DNA of 14,806 nucleotides from assembly GCA_945926565.1 (NCBI GenBank), contig CAMELY010000016.1, forward strand, positions 1 to 14,806, written 5' to 3'. The translations under genes and the position numbers were made by a program. Source of the stretch: an uncultured Clostridia bacterium. Its GTDB lineage: Bacteria; Bacillota; Clostridia; Oscillospirales; Oscillospiraceae. Shown piece by piece: positions 1-9,425 of the stretch (within the stretch, counting starts at the first letter, position 1; each line of letters opens with the position of its first letter). Below the pieces are notes generated by a model. The model had not been told where the DNA came from, ran no database searches, and saw nothing but the letters and a program-made list of their open reading frames with translations.

Positions 1-504
1 GACGCGGCGGCGGGTCTTCTCGATTTCCTCCGCCAGCAGCTGGGTGGTCTTCTCGATCTGGGCCAGCTTGAGCATGTCCTGGAACACCGAGGACAGGGCG
101 TCCACGGCGCCGTCCAGCTCGCCGCTGGTGGTGGCAAAGCCATAGGGGTAGATATCCCCGCTGCTCTCGCTCCGGGTGGAGAAGTGGTAGACAGGGGTAT
201 CCACGCTCATAATGTTCTGGTACTGGAGGTCCAGATCTACGCTCTGCTTGGGATAGAGCAGGGACTGCTCCAGCATCTCGGAGGACATGAGGGCGGAGGC
301 CACGGTAAAGGAGCCGTAGGCCCGCATCATGCCCTCCTCCACCCGCTTGCGGAGGGCCCGGTTCTCCCGGATCATGTCCAGGAACTGCTTCATCAGCTCA
401 TCCCGCTTGTCCTTGAGCAGCTTGTGGCCCCGGACGGAGGTGCGCAGCTTTTTCTTCTGCCGGGTGAGCTCCATACGGGTGGCATTCACAGTGGTGGTGG
501 GCAT
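1..504 (-). CDS. atpD: V/A-type ATPase subunit D, central stalk (partial, 3' end outside window)
   Basis: Subunit D forms the coiled-coil rotor shaft inside the A3B3 head and passes rotation between the catalytic head and the membrane ring. The 168 codons visible begin MPTTTVNATRMELTRQKKK, the usual N-terminus of this family, where a basic helix follows a NATRMEL-like motif. A long charged helix runs to about residue 60. The last visible residues (EEIEKTRRRV) belong to the C-terminal helix, just before the NALEY-type motif expected in the family. About 40 residues are missing because the window ends; this is not a broken gene. The ATG at 504 follows AGGGAGG, 15 nt after the end of the B gene, so it is the next gene of the ATPase operon. 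D following A-B is the usual order in bacterial V/A operons. Confidence 0.95.
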   Translation of the reverse strand, partial: MPTTTVNATRMELTRQKKKLRTSVRGHKLLKDKRDELMKQFLDMIRENRALRKRVEEGMMRAYGSFTVASALMSSEMLEQSLLYPKQSVDLDLQYQNIMSVDTPVYHFSTRSESSGDIYPYGFATTSGELDGAVDALSSVFQDMLKLAQIEKTTQLLAEEIEKTRRRV

Positions 505-519
505 TGCTTCCTACCTCCC

Positions 520-1905
520 TTACTGCTGCTTGTCTTTTTTCGGCAGATACTTGTCGATAAACTCAGGCTTGATCCGCTTCAGCTCGGTCTCGGGCAGGAT
601 GGACAGCAGCTCCCAGCCCAGATCCAGGGTCTCCTGGATGGAGCGGTTCTCGTCCTGGCCCTGGGTGACATAGCGCTTCTCAAACTCGTCGGCGAACTTG
701 GCGTAGAGCAGGTCGGTGGGAGACAGGGCCGCCTCGCCCAGAATGGCCATCAGCTCCTTGTTCTCCTTACCGGTTGCGTAGGCGGCAAAGAGCTGGTTCA
801 TGGTGTTGGCGTGATCCTCACGGGTCTTGCCGGCGCCGATGCCCTTATCCTTCAGACGGGACAGGGAGGGCAGCACGTCCACGGGGGGCAGCACGCCCTT
901 CCGGTACAGCTCACGGGAGAGGATGATCTGACCCTCGGTGATATAGCCGGTCAGGTCGGGGATGGGGTGGGTCTTGTCGTCCTCGGGCATGGTGAGGATG
1001 GGGATCATGGTGATGGAACCGGGCTTGCCCAGCTGACGGCCGGCGCGCTCGTACATGGTGGCCAGGTCGGTATACAGATAGCCGGGATAGCCGCGGCGGC
1101 CGGGGACTTCCTTCTTGGCGGCGGAGATCTCACGCAGGGCCTCGGCGTAGTTGGTGATGTCGGTCAGGATGACCAGAACGTGCATGCCCTTCTCAAAGGC
1201 CAGATACTCGGCGGCGGTCAGGGCCATACGGGGGGTGGAGATACGCTCGACGGCGGGGTCGTTGGCCAGGTTGATAAACAGCACGGTGCGGTCGATGGCG
1301 CCGGTGCGGCGGAACTCCTGGACGAAGTACTCAGACTCCTCGAAGGTGATGCCGATGGCGGCGAATACCACGGCGAAGTTGGACGCGCCGTCCAGCACCT
1401 TGGCCTGACGGGCAATCTGGGCGGCCAGCTGGTTGTGGGGCAGGCCGGAGCCGGAGAAGATGGGCAGCTTCTGGCCGCGAACCAGAGTGTTCAGGCCGTC
1501 AATGGTGGAGATGCCGGTCTGAATGAACTCGTTGGGGTAGTCCCGGGCGGCGGGGTTCATGGCCAGGCCGTTGATGTCCCGATACTCCTCGGGCAGGATG
1601 GCGGGGCCGCCGTCGATGGGGTCGCCCATGCCGGAGAAGACACGGCCCAGCATATCGCCGGACACGGCCAGCTGCAGGGGATGGCCCAGGAAACGGACCT
1701 TGGACTGGGCCAGGTTGATGCCGGCGGAGGGCTCAAAGAGCTGAACCACAGCCTTGTCGCCGTTGACCTCCAGCACCTTGCCCCGGCGCAGGTCGCCGTT
1801 GGGCAGCTCGATCTCCACCAGCTCGTCATAGGTGACGCCCGCTACCTGGCGCACCACCATCAGAGGGCCGGAGATCTCGGAAATTGTCTTATACTCTTTG
1901 ATCAT
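520..1905 (-). CDS. atpB: V/A-type ATPase subunit B (non-catalytic nucleotide-binding subunit)
   Basis: This 461-residue protein is the regulatory, non-catalytic partner of subunit A; three copies alternate with three A subunits in the soluble head. The N-terminal beta-barrel starts [18 protein letters not shown]. The nucleotide-binding core carries a degenerate P-loop, [13 protein letters not shown] (about residues 150-160), in place of GxxxxGKT, which is the mark of B rather than A. Other family motifs are [36 protein letters not shown] and [12 protein letters not shown]. The length is normal. Its ATG shares a base with the stop of subunit A (TGATG at 1907-1903), so translation of A and B is probably coupled, which suits their equal stoichiometry. 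It could be confused with F-type alpha, but the overall sequence and operon are clearly V/A type. Confidence 0.97.
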   Translation of the reverse strand: MIKEYKTISEISGPLMVVRQVAGVTYDELVEIELPNGDLRRGKVLEVNGDKAVVQLFEPSAGINLAQSKVRFLGHPLQLAVSGDMLGRVFSGMGDPIDGGPAILPEEYRDINGLAMNPAARDYPNEFIQTGISTIDGLNTLVRGQKLPIFSGSGLPHNQLAAQIARQAKVLDGASNFAVVFAAIGITFEESEYFVQEFRRTGAIDRTVLFINLANDPAVERISTPRMALTAAEYLAFEKGMHVLVILTDITNYAEALREISAAKKEVPGRRGYPGYLYTDLATMYERAGRQLGKPGSITMIPILTMPEDDKTHPIPDLTGYITEGQIILSRELYRKGVLPPVDVLPSLSRLKDKGIGAGKTREDHANTMNQLFAAYATGKENKELMAILGEAALSPTDLLYAKFADEFEKRYVTQGQDENRSIQETLDLGWELLSILPETELKRIKPEFIDKYLPKKDKQQ

Positions 1906-3671
1906 CAGTCCTCATCTCCTTTCTCGGCGATGGCGGCAATCTGAGCCTCCATGTCGTCGTGAATCTTGGCGTAGACCTCCTCATACTGGTCAGGAGCCAC
2001 CGTCTTGGCGCGGCCGATGCCCACCCGGGCGTTGATGCCGAACAGGTCATACAGCTTGGCACCCTTGTCCAGAGCAGCGCGGCACAGCGTCTCGTAGTCC
2101 TGAATCAGGCCCAGCATCAGATCCTGCCGCTTGTACTCGGAGAAGGAGTCGATGTCCACGAAGGCGTTCTGCTGCAGGAAGTCCTCACGGATCATCTTGG
2201 CGACCTCCAGGGTCAGCTGATCGCCGGCGGACAGGGAGTCCTTACCGACCAGCTGGACGATCTCGTTCAGGCTGGACTCCTCCTGGAGGACAGCCATGGC
2301 CCACTCACGCCGCTTGGCGAACTGGGGGCCCAGATGCTCATCGTACCAGGGCTTGAGGGAGTCGATATACAGGCTGTGGGAATTCAGCCAGTTGATGGCG
2401 GGGAAGTGACGGCGATAGGCCAGAGAGGAGTCCAGGGACCAGAACACCTTGACGATCCGCATGGTGCCCTGGCTGACCGGCTCGGACAGGTCGCCGCCCG
2501 GAGGGGAGACGGCGCCGATGGCGGTCAGAGAGCCCTGGCGGTCGTCGCTGCCCATGCAGGAGATCATGCCGGCCCGCTCGTAAAACTGGGCCAGACGGGA
2601 GGCCAGATAGGCGGGGTAGCCTTCCTCGCCGGGCATCTCCTCCAGACGGCCGGACATCTCACGCAGAGCCTCGGCCCAGCGGGAGGTGGAGTCGGCGATA
2701 ACGGCCACGTCGTAGCCCATGTCACGGAAATACTCGCCGATGGTGATGCCGGTGTAGACGGAGGCCTCACGGGCGGCCACGGGCATATCCGAGGTGTTGG
2801 CGATCAGCACGGTACGCTTCATCAGCGTCTCGCCGGTGCGGGGGTCGATCAGCTCGGGGAACTCCCGGAGCACGTCGGTCATCTCGTTGCCGCGCTCGCC
2901 GCAGCCGATATAGACCACGATGTCCACGTCAGACCACTTGGCCATGGCGTGCTGCACCACCGTCTTGCCGGCGCCGAAGGGGCCGGGGACAGCGGCGGTG
3001 CCGCCCTTGGCCACGGGGAACATGGTGTCGATAACACGCTGGCCGGTGGACAGGGGCACATGGGGGGGATATTTCTTCTTGTAGGGACGGCCCACACGAA
3101 CCGGCCACTTCTGCATCATGGTCAGGTTCTGCACGGCGCCCTTGTCGGTCTTCAGGGTGGCGACGGTGTCGGTCACGGTGAAGGAGCCGGAGGTGATGGA
3201 GGCGATGGTGCCGCTCATCCCTAGGGGAACCATGATCTTGTGGACGGTGGAGGAGGTCTCCTGGACGGTGCCGATGATGTCGCCGCCCTCGACCTTGTCG
3301 CCCACCTTGGCGGTGGCCACAAAGTCCCATTTACGCTCCCGGTTCAGGGCAGGCACTTCCACGCCGCGCTTGATGTTGGCGCCGCAGATCTGCATAATGC
3401 CCTCCAGGGGACGCTGAATGCCGTCATAGATATTTTCCAGCAGGCCGGGGCCCAGCTCCACGGACAGAGGGCTGCCGGTGGTGACCACCTCTGCCCCGGG
3501 GCCGATGCCGGAGGTCTCCTCATAGACCTGAATGGAGGCGGAGTCGCCGTTCATGTTCAGGATCTCGCCAATGAGGCGCTGCTCGCCTACACGGACCACG
3601 TCGGACATGTTGGCATCCTGCATGCCGGTGGCAACCACCAGCGGGCCGGACACCTTGACGATTTTGCCCAT
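1905..3671 (-). CDS. atpA: V/A-type ATPase catalytic subunit A
   Basis: This 588-residue subunit hydrolyses or makes ATP at the A-B interface of the head. The Walker A motif GPFGAGKT is at residues 230-237. The catalytic glutamate motif GERGNEM begins at 258, with E259 the expected general base. The Walker B and switch region is [17 protein letters not shown], with D327. Residues of about 110-190 form the extra bulge domain that separates A subunits from F-type beta. The N-terminus [14 protein letters not shown] is typical, and no intein interrupts the P-loop, where some A subunits carry one. A GAAGGT-like ribosome binding site lies about 12 nt before the ATG. The gene starts 54 nt after subunit F; that gap contains a short stable hairpin. 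Its stop overlaps the start of subunit B by one base. Confidence 0.98.
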   Translation of the reverse strand: MGKIVKVSGPLVVATGMQDANMSDVVRVGEQRLIGEILNMNGDSASIQVYEETSGIGPGAEVVTTGSPLSVELGPGLLENIYDGIQRPLEGIMQICGANIKRGVEVPALNRERKWDFVATAKVGDKVEGGDIIGTVQETSSTVHKIMVPLGMSGTIASITSGSFTVTDTVATLKTDKGAVQNLTMMQKWPVRVGRPYKKKYPPHVPLSTGQRVIDTMFPVAKGGTAAVPGPFGAGKTVVQHAMAKWSDVDIVVYIGCGERGNEMTDVLREFPELIDPRTGETLMKRTVLIANTSDMPVAAREASVYTGITIGEYFRDMGYDVAVIADSTSRWAEALREMSGRLEEMPGEEGYPAYLASRLAQFYERAGMISCMGSDDRQGSLTAIGAVSPPGGDLSEPVSQGTMRIVKVFWSLDSSLAYRRHFPAINWLNSHSLYIDSLKPWYDEHLGPQFAKRREWAMAVLQEESSLNEIVQLVGKDSLSAGDQLTLEVAKMIREDFLQQNAFVDIDSFSEYKRQDLMLGLIQDYETLCRAALDKGAKLYDLFGINARVGIGRAKTVAPDQYEEVYAKIHDDMEAQIAAIAEKGDED

Positions 3672-3702
3672 AGGTTTTCTACCTTCTTTCCTTATCGGTT
3701 GG

Positions 3703-3720
3703 CCAGGGAGGACTCCCTGG
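3703..3720 (-). other. Intercistronic hairpin between the F and A genes
   Basis: CCAGGGAG at 3703-3710 and CTCCCTGG at 3713-3720 are exact inverse complements, giving a tight GC-rich stem (7 bp with a four-base loop, or 8 bp on paper). It lies in the largest gap inside the ATPase operon, directly before the A gene. No T-tract follows on the minus strand, so it does not look like a terminator. A role in mRNA stability or processing is inference. Confidence 0.55.
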
Positions 3721-3725
3721 GATCG

Positions 3726-4037
3726 TTACAAAATGTCGGCGCCTACCGCGCGCTCCACGGAATCGGTGATATTCTGCATTCCGATGCCCAGAGAGCCGGC
3801 CTTGCCGGGGATCAGGATGATGGCCGGCATGACCTCGTCCTTATACTTGTTGACCTCCTCCTGCATCTGGGAGGCAAACTGCTCGGTGAGATAGATGATG
3901 GCGGTCTCCCCATCCCGGGCCAGGTGGTGGAGCTTTTTCCGGGCCTCTTCCACCGTCTCGGCGGGATAGACGTCCAGCCCCAGGGCCTTGAATCCCAGGA
4001 CGCTCTCGCGGTCGCCCAGTACAGCGATTTTATACAT
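3726..4037 (-). CDS. atpF: V/A-type ATPase subunit F (central stalk)
   Basis: Subunit F (NtpG in Enterococcus hirae) binds subunit D in the rotor and is known in the family to modulate activity. The protein from the chosen start has 103 residues, MYKIAVLGDRESVLGFKALG onward, a short alpha/beta Rossmann-like protein of normal family size. ATG at 4037 is chosen because homologues start MYKIAVxGDRxS. An in-frame GTG at 4046 would add three residues (VTL) and sits closer to the AAAGG ribosome binding site, so the start is not settled. With the ATG start, the gene overlaps the last 8 nt of the C gene, including its stop codon, which points to coupled translation. The next gene, A, follows after a 54-nt gap. 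Confidence 0.93.
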   Translation of the reverse strand: MYKIAVLGDRESVLGFKALGLDVYPAETVEEARKKLHHLARDGETAIIYLTEQFASQMQEEVNKYKDEVMPAIILIPGKAGSLGIGMQNITDSVERAVGADIL

Positions 4038-5031
4038 AAGCGTCACGCAGCCTTTCCCGGATCACGTCGGCGGAGAGGCCCGCCAGACGGCCCGTCATAA
4101 TAATCCGGACAGCGGTAAACTCGCTGTCCTTGGCGGCCAGATAGGCGATCAGAGGCTGCTCGCCGAAGGCCACCCGCTTGGCCTGGGTCAGATAGGCCAT
4201 AAGGGCGTTGTCGCAGGCCTTCTCAAAGGCGGTCAGCCCGCCGCCGCTGACAGCGGCCTGGCCCAGCTGGGCGGCCTGCGCCAGGCTGGAGGTGGAATAG
4301 ATCTCCTCCACGGTGGCGCTGCCCTCGGCCACGGCGATCAGCCGCCGCAGATCCATGGAGCCGCCCTGGAAGAGGACGGTCTTGAGGAAGTCCCCGTCCT
4401 TGCCCATGCGGATCACCCGCACCAGGCTGCGCAGGTTGGCCACATCCACCATCAGCCGGACATAGCCCTGGAGGAATTCAGAGCCGGTCTCCTGCGCCAG
4501 GTGCTCCATCTCTTTGAAGTAGGCCTGATCCAGCAGGAAGTCCGCCTGCTGGGGATCCTTGGTGGCTCCCAGCAGCTCCCGTGCGTCCTGGATGGCCTTG
4601 GCCAGAGGGGCGGGCAGGGAGCCGAATTCGGACTCCGCCACCGCCGCCGCCAGCGTCTTTCCGGGAATACGGCCCGCGTCTACCAGCAGGCGCTGGGGAT
4701 CCTCCCCCCGGGCCTCGCTCTTGAGCAGCACCTTGGCGTTGTGATAGTCATATTTAATTTGGAACACGTCCACCATCCGGGGATCCGGGGCGCAGCCGGC
4801 CAGATCATGCATCACCTGGTCCCGGGCCTTGGCCAGCAGGTCGTTCACCGTGTCCACGTCTACCCGGCTCAGCTCCTGGTAGCCGCACTCGGTGAGCACC
4901 TTGGCCGCGTCCTCGGCGGTGGGGGCGTCCAACATCCGCTCCATCCGGGCCTGGGTCAGCAGGCTGTTTTCCATGGCCCGCAGCCGGGCGGACAGATACA
5001 GATAGTCGGTATCCTTGATTCTCTTAGACAA
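4030..5031 (-). CDS. atpC: V/A-type ATPase subunit C (socket between rotor ring and central stalk)
   Basis: This 333-residue, mostly helical protein matches V/A ATPase subunit C (AC39/d type), the funnel-shaped adaptor that seats the D-F shaft on the K ring. Recognisable parts are YLYLSARLRAMENSLL near the N-terminus, the FQIKYDYHNAKVLLK segment, and the C-terminal DSEFTAVRIIMTGRLAGL, which resembles the family ending (K/R-x-E-x-x-x-I-R-x-I-x-x-G). The start is TTG at 5031, not ATG. It is supported by a strong AAGGAGG ribosome binding site 7 nt upstream and by homology beginning before the first internal Met (residue 21). It starts 27 nt after subunit E and overlaps the start of subunit F. 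Confidence 0.94.
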   Translation of the reverse strand: MSKRIKDTDYLYLSARLRAMENSLLTQARMERMLDAPTAEDAAKVLTECGYQELSRVDVDTVNDLLAKARDQVMHDLAGCAPDPRMVDVFQIKYDYHNAKVLLKSEARGEDPQRLLVDAGRIPGKTLAAAVAESEFGSLPAPLAKAIQDARELLGATKDPQQADFLLDQAYFKEMEHLAQETGSEFLQGYVRLMVDVANLRSLVRVIRMGKDGDFLKTVLFQGGSMDLRRLIAVAEGSATVEEIYSTSSLAQAAQLGQAAVSGGGLTAFEKACDNALMAYLTQAKRVAFGEQPLIAYLAAKDSEFTAVRIIMTGRLAGLSADVIRERLRDAYV

Positions 5032-5058
5032 TTCGGTCCCTCCTTATACAGGAGCGCC

Positions 5059-5658
5059 TCAGGCGAACAGCACCTTGGCCACCTCGCCCGACACACTGCC
5101 CCGGGCCAGCCGTACCAAAGTTTCAAAGGTGCAGTTGACCTCCACGTCTCCGTCGGCCAGCACCACGCCGCCCCGGAAGTCCCGGGACTGCTGGGACAGG
5201 GTGAGATGGGCCTCTTTCCCCGCCTTGGCCAGCAGATCATTGGCACGGGTGGCGATCTTGACGCCGTACCGGGCCCGGTCGGACAGGCACAGAATGAGCT
5301 GCTCCTTACCGGTGGAGGAGGCCTTGGCCGTCAGCTGGGCCAGCAGGTCGATATACTCCCGCTCGGGTAGGCTGCACAGCTTGTCCATGGCCAGGCTGAA
5401 GGCCTTGTCCAGCATCTCCTGCTTGACGGCCAGGGTCTGCTGGCGGCTCTCCATCTCGGCGGAGCTGATCAGCCGGCTGCGGCGCTCGTCCGCCTGCTTC
5501 CGGCCCTTGGCCAGGGCGTCCTGGGTGTTCTGCTGCGCCTGCGCCTGATAGCGGGCCATGATCTCATCGGCCTGGGCCTGAGCCTGGGCCACCACAGCCG
5601 CAGCCTCCTGCTGGGCATCCCCTGCAATACGCTGGGTGATTTTTTCGATTCCAGTCAT
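5059..5658 (-). CDS. atpE: V/A-type ATPase subunit E (peripheral stalk)
   Basis: Subunit E pairs with the H/G subunit to form the peripheral stalk that holds the A3B3 head still against the membrane stator. The 199-residue protein has a long Ala/Gln-rich N-terminal coiled coil (about residues 1-80). A mixed alpha/beta C-terminal domain follows, with the family's RDFRGGVVLADGDVEVNCTF stretch near 160-180 (compare the GGVxxxxxDGxIxxxNTL pattern). The length is normal. ATG at 5658 lies behind a GGGAG ribosome binding site and starts MTGIEKITQRI, as homologues do. It sits between K and C, as usual in the operon. Very high Ala and Gln content in the helix is normal for this subunit in GC-rich Clostridia. 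Confidence 0.94.
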   Translation of the reverse strand: MTGIEKITQRIAGDAQQEAAAVVAQAQAQADEIMARYQAQAQQNTQDALAKGRKQADERRSRLISSAEMESRQQTLAVKQEMLDKAFSLAMDKLCSLPEREYIDLLAQLTAKASSTGKEQLILCLSDRARYGVKIATRANDLLAKAGKEAHLTLSQQSRDFRGGVVLADGDVEVNCTFETLVRLARGSVSGEVAKVLFA

Positions 5659-5689
5659 TGTTCTCCCGCCTTTCCTTGTTTCCGGGCTG

Positions 5690-8116
<2,427 letters not shown>

Positions 8117-8117
<1 letters not shown>

Positions 8118-8431
8118 CAGGCATCCACCACCTTTCTGACAATCAGTGACGCTGCTTCTTCCAGCCGTCCTTCCGCCTGCTTGCGCAGCTGGTCTGCGTC
8201 CGCAGCGGCCTTCTCCCGAATCCGGGCCATATCGCCGGAGGCAGACTGCTCTGCCTCTGCGATCATCTGACGGACCTCCGCCTCAGCCTTGGCCTGGGCG
8301 TCCAGCACGGCCTGCCGGCCCGCCTTCTCCGCCTCGGCTACCAGGCGCTTGGCCTCCTGATCGGCCTGGGCCTTCTGGGCCCTGCCCTGCTCCTCCGCCT
8401 GCGTCACCTGTTTGACTGCTTCCAGAGACAT
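8117..8431 (-). CDS. V/A-type ATPase subunit H/G (peripheral stalk coiled coil)
   Basis: This 104-residue protein is almost wholly one Ala/Glu/Lys-rich coiled coil (AEEQGRAQKAQADQEAKRL onward) ending in IVRKVVDA. This matches the short H/G subunit (NtpF in E. hirae) that pairs with subunit E in the peripheral stalk. It is the first gene of the ATPase operon, the usual place for this subunit. Identification rests on composition, length and position more than on sharp motifs, because coiled coils diverge quickly. ATG at 8431 follows a GGCGGTGAG ribosome binding region, and the leader from the predicted promoter is about 50-55 nt. Its TGA overlaps the ATG of subunit I. Confidence 0.9.
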
Positions 8432-8491
8432 CGTCTCACCGCCTTTCCTTGTAAATTTCCTTCAAAAAAGAACTTTTTGTCAGATGAATCT

Positions 8492-8520
8492 ATTATAACA
8501 ATTCACCTCCGGAATTGCAA
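8492..8520 (-). promoter_or_regulatory. Promoter of the V/A-ATPase operon
   Basis: Reading the minus strand, TTGCAA (8520-8515, 4 of 6 to TTGACA) and a perfect TATAAT (8497-8492) are separated by exactly 17 bp. Transcription would start near 8485, about 50 nt before the first ATPase gene. The -35 hexamer lies inside a copy of a repeated GAATTGCAA motif, so a regulator bound there would meet the polymerase. Confidence 0.75.
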
Positions 8521-8707
8521 CGGAAACTTTTTCGAATTGCAAGTGTTTTTCAAAGAAAAATGCAAGTAATGACATTTTACTTGCATTTCCCGAAATTTTT
8601 TTCCTTTTCCCGCCGTTTATTTTTGCGCATTTCGCAAGTTTTGTCCAACAGCAATTCTTTTTTGAATTGCCGGAACTTTTCGCTTTGTCGTTTCCCGGTA
8701 ATTACCG
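8512..8707. repeat. Cluster of GAATTGC/GCAAGT motifs and inverted repeats before the ATPase operon
   Basis: The AT-rich 8432-8717 gap holds no gene. It contains GAATTGCAA at 8512 and again at 8534, 22 bp apart. AAATGCAAGTAA at 8558-8569 has its exact inverse complement at 8577-8588. CGCAAGT lies near 8633. GCAATTC at 8651-8657 is inverted as GAATTGC at 8664-8670. The block 8512-8534 recurs with small deletions at 8664-8682 (GAATTGC, CGGAA, CTTTT and CG in the same order). The perfect palindrome CGGTAATTACCG is at 8696-8707. These may be operator sites. The 8558-8588 hairpin, followed on the minus strand by a T-rich run, could also be the marR terminator. Confidence 0.6.
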
Positions 8708-8717
8708 CTTTTCCCGC

Positions 8718-9143
8718 TCACTTGCTCAGCACGTCGGCCAGCAAATTGAGTCCGTCCAGAATCCGCTCCTGCTCCTCCTGGTTCAGATCCTGCAGCGCCT
8801 CGGCAAACTGGTCGCTGGCGTCGTGCACCGTCTTGGTACGGATGTCCCGATAACGGTCGGTCACTGAGACAAAGATCTTCCGACGGTCCTGATCAGAGCG
8901 GATCCGCTGGGCCAGGCCCAGCTTTTCCAGCCGGTCCACAACACCGGAGGTGGTGCTGTTGGCGCTGCCGGTGGCTTTTGCCAGGTCGCTGATGGGCATG
9001 GGGCCGTCGGCGTCCAGAATCATCAGCGTCACCGTCTGCGGATAGGTCAGGTTCAGTCTGCCCAGGAACCCCTGGGAGCGAATCGACATCTGCCGGCTGG
9101 CCCGAAGATAGGCGTGCAGGATTTGGTTGGCGCTTTCCGTCAT
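8718..9143 (-). CDS. MarR-family winged-helix transcriptional regulator
   Basis: This 141-residue protein has the MarR layout: N-terminal dimerisation helix (NQILHAYLRASRQMS), winged helix around residues 35-100 with recognition region SANSTTSGVVDRLEKLGL, and the wing motif RSDQDRRKIFVSVT, then C-terminal dimerisation helices. MarR proteins are usually repressors that release DNA on binding a small ligand or on oxidation; the ligand here is unknown. ATG at 9143 is chosen because AGGAGGG lies 7 nt upstream; the frame is open further upstream, but those starts lack such a site. The gene has its own promoter, divergent from the ABC-2 permease gene, the typical arrangement for a MarR repressor and a transporter target. 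It also lies upstream of the ATPase operon on the same strand. No catalytic or redox cysteine is present. Confidence 0.92.
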   Translation of the reverse strand: MTESANQILHAYLRASRQMSIRSQGFLGRLNLTYPQTVTLMILDADGPMPISDLAKATGSANSTTSGVVDRLEKLGLAQRIRSDQDRRKIFVSVTDRYRDIRTKTVHDASDQFAEALQDLNQEEQERILDGLNLLADVLSK

Positions 9144-9226
9144 ATCGTATCCCTCCTGAGAGTTTTTCATGTAAATCGGCCTCAAATCACGGGGATTGTC
9201 CGGCGATTGTTTCGATTGTGATATTT

Positions 9227-9255
9227 ATCATAGTCCTCTTTCCCAAACACGTCAA
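9227..9255 (-). promoter_or_regulatory. Promoter of the marR-type gene
   Basis: On the minus strand TTGACG (9255-9250, 5 of 6) and TATGAT (9232-9227, 5 of 6) are separated by 17 bp, with a start site expected near 9220 and a leader of about 75 nt. It faces away from the permease promoter; the two -35 boxes are about 100 bp apart. Confidence 0.75.
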
Positions 9256-9331
9256 CAAAGTGCCGGCGCAATTTACGTTTTATTCGCACACTATTTACGG
9301 TTTGTTCATCTTCCGGAGTGCTTTCCCCTCT

Positions 9332-9346
9332 CCCGGCCGCGCCGGG
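9332..9346. promoter_or_regulatory. GC-rich dyad between divergent promoters
   Basis: CCCGGC, a three-base centre CGC, then GCCGGG form a perfect 6-bp dyad just 7 bp upstream of the permease -35 box, inside otherwise AT-rich DNA. The position suits a regulator site, but the sequence is short and binding is only inferred. Confidence 0.35.
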
Positions 9347-9353
9347 GGCAATA

Positions 9354-9382
9354 TTGACATTCTCTGGCAGGACTGCTACAAT
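9354..9382 (+). promoter_or_regulatory. Promoter of the ABC-2 permease gene
   Basis: A perfect TTGACA (9354-9359), a 17-bp spacer and TACAAT (9377-9382, 5 of 6) precede the permease start by about 45 bp. The start site should be near 9389. This is a strong promoter by sequence, so any control is likely by repression. Confidence 0.8.
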
Positions 9383-9425
9383 AATTCAGTTATCTACCCC
9401 GATTTTCTGATGCAGGAGTGTATTT

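Noticed and set aside
184..1944. Long plus-strand open frame opposite the ATPase D and B genes, and similar long frames opposite A, C, E and I
   Set aside because: They are antisense shadows caused by GC-rich codon use. Their Gly/His/Leu/Gln-rich translations match no family, and the minus-strand genes are unmistakable.
520..3671. F-type ATP synthase alpha/beta
   Set aside because: The A subunit has the bulge domain, the B subunit has the degenerate P-loop, and the operon has I, K, C, D, E and F subunits of V/A type.
8500..8520. Leader peptide start suggested by GGAGGTGA then TTG on the minus strand before the ATPase operon
   Set aside because: The frame stops after two codons, and it lies upstream of the predicted transcription start.
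8515..8853. Plus-strand open frame in the gap before the ATPase operon
   Set aside because: It runs into the marR-type gene on the other strand, has a low-complexity Ser/Phe/Arg-rich translation, no convincing ribosome binding site, and covers the repeat cluster instead.
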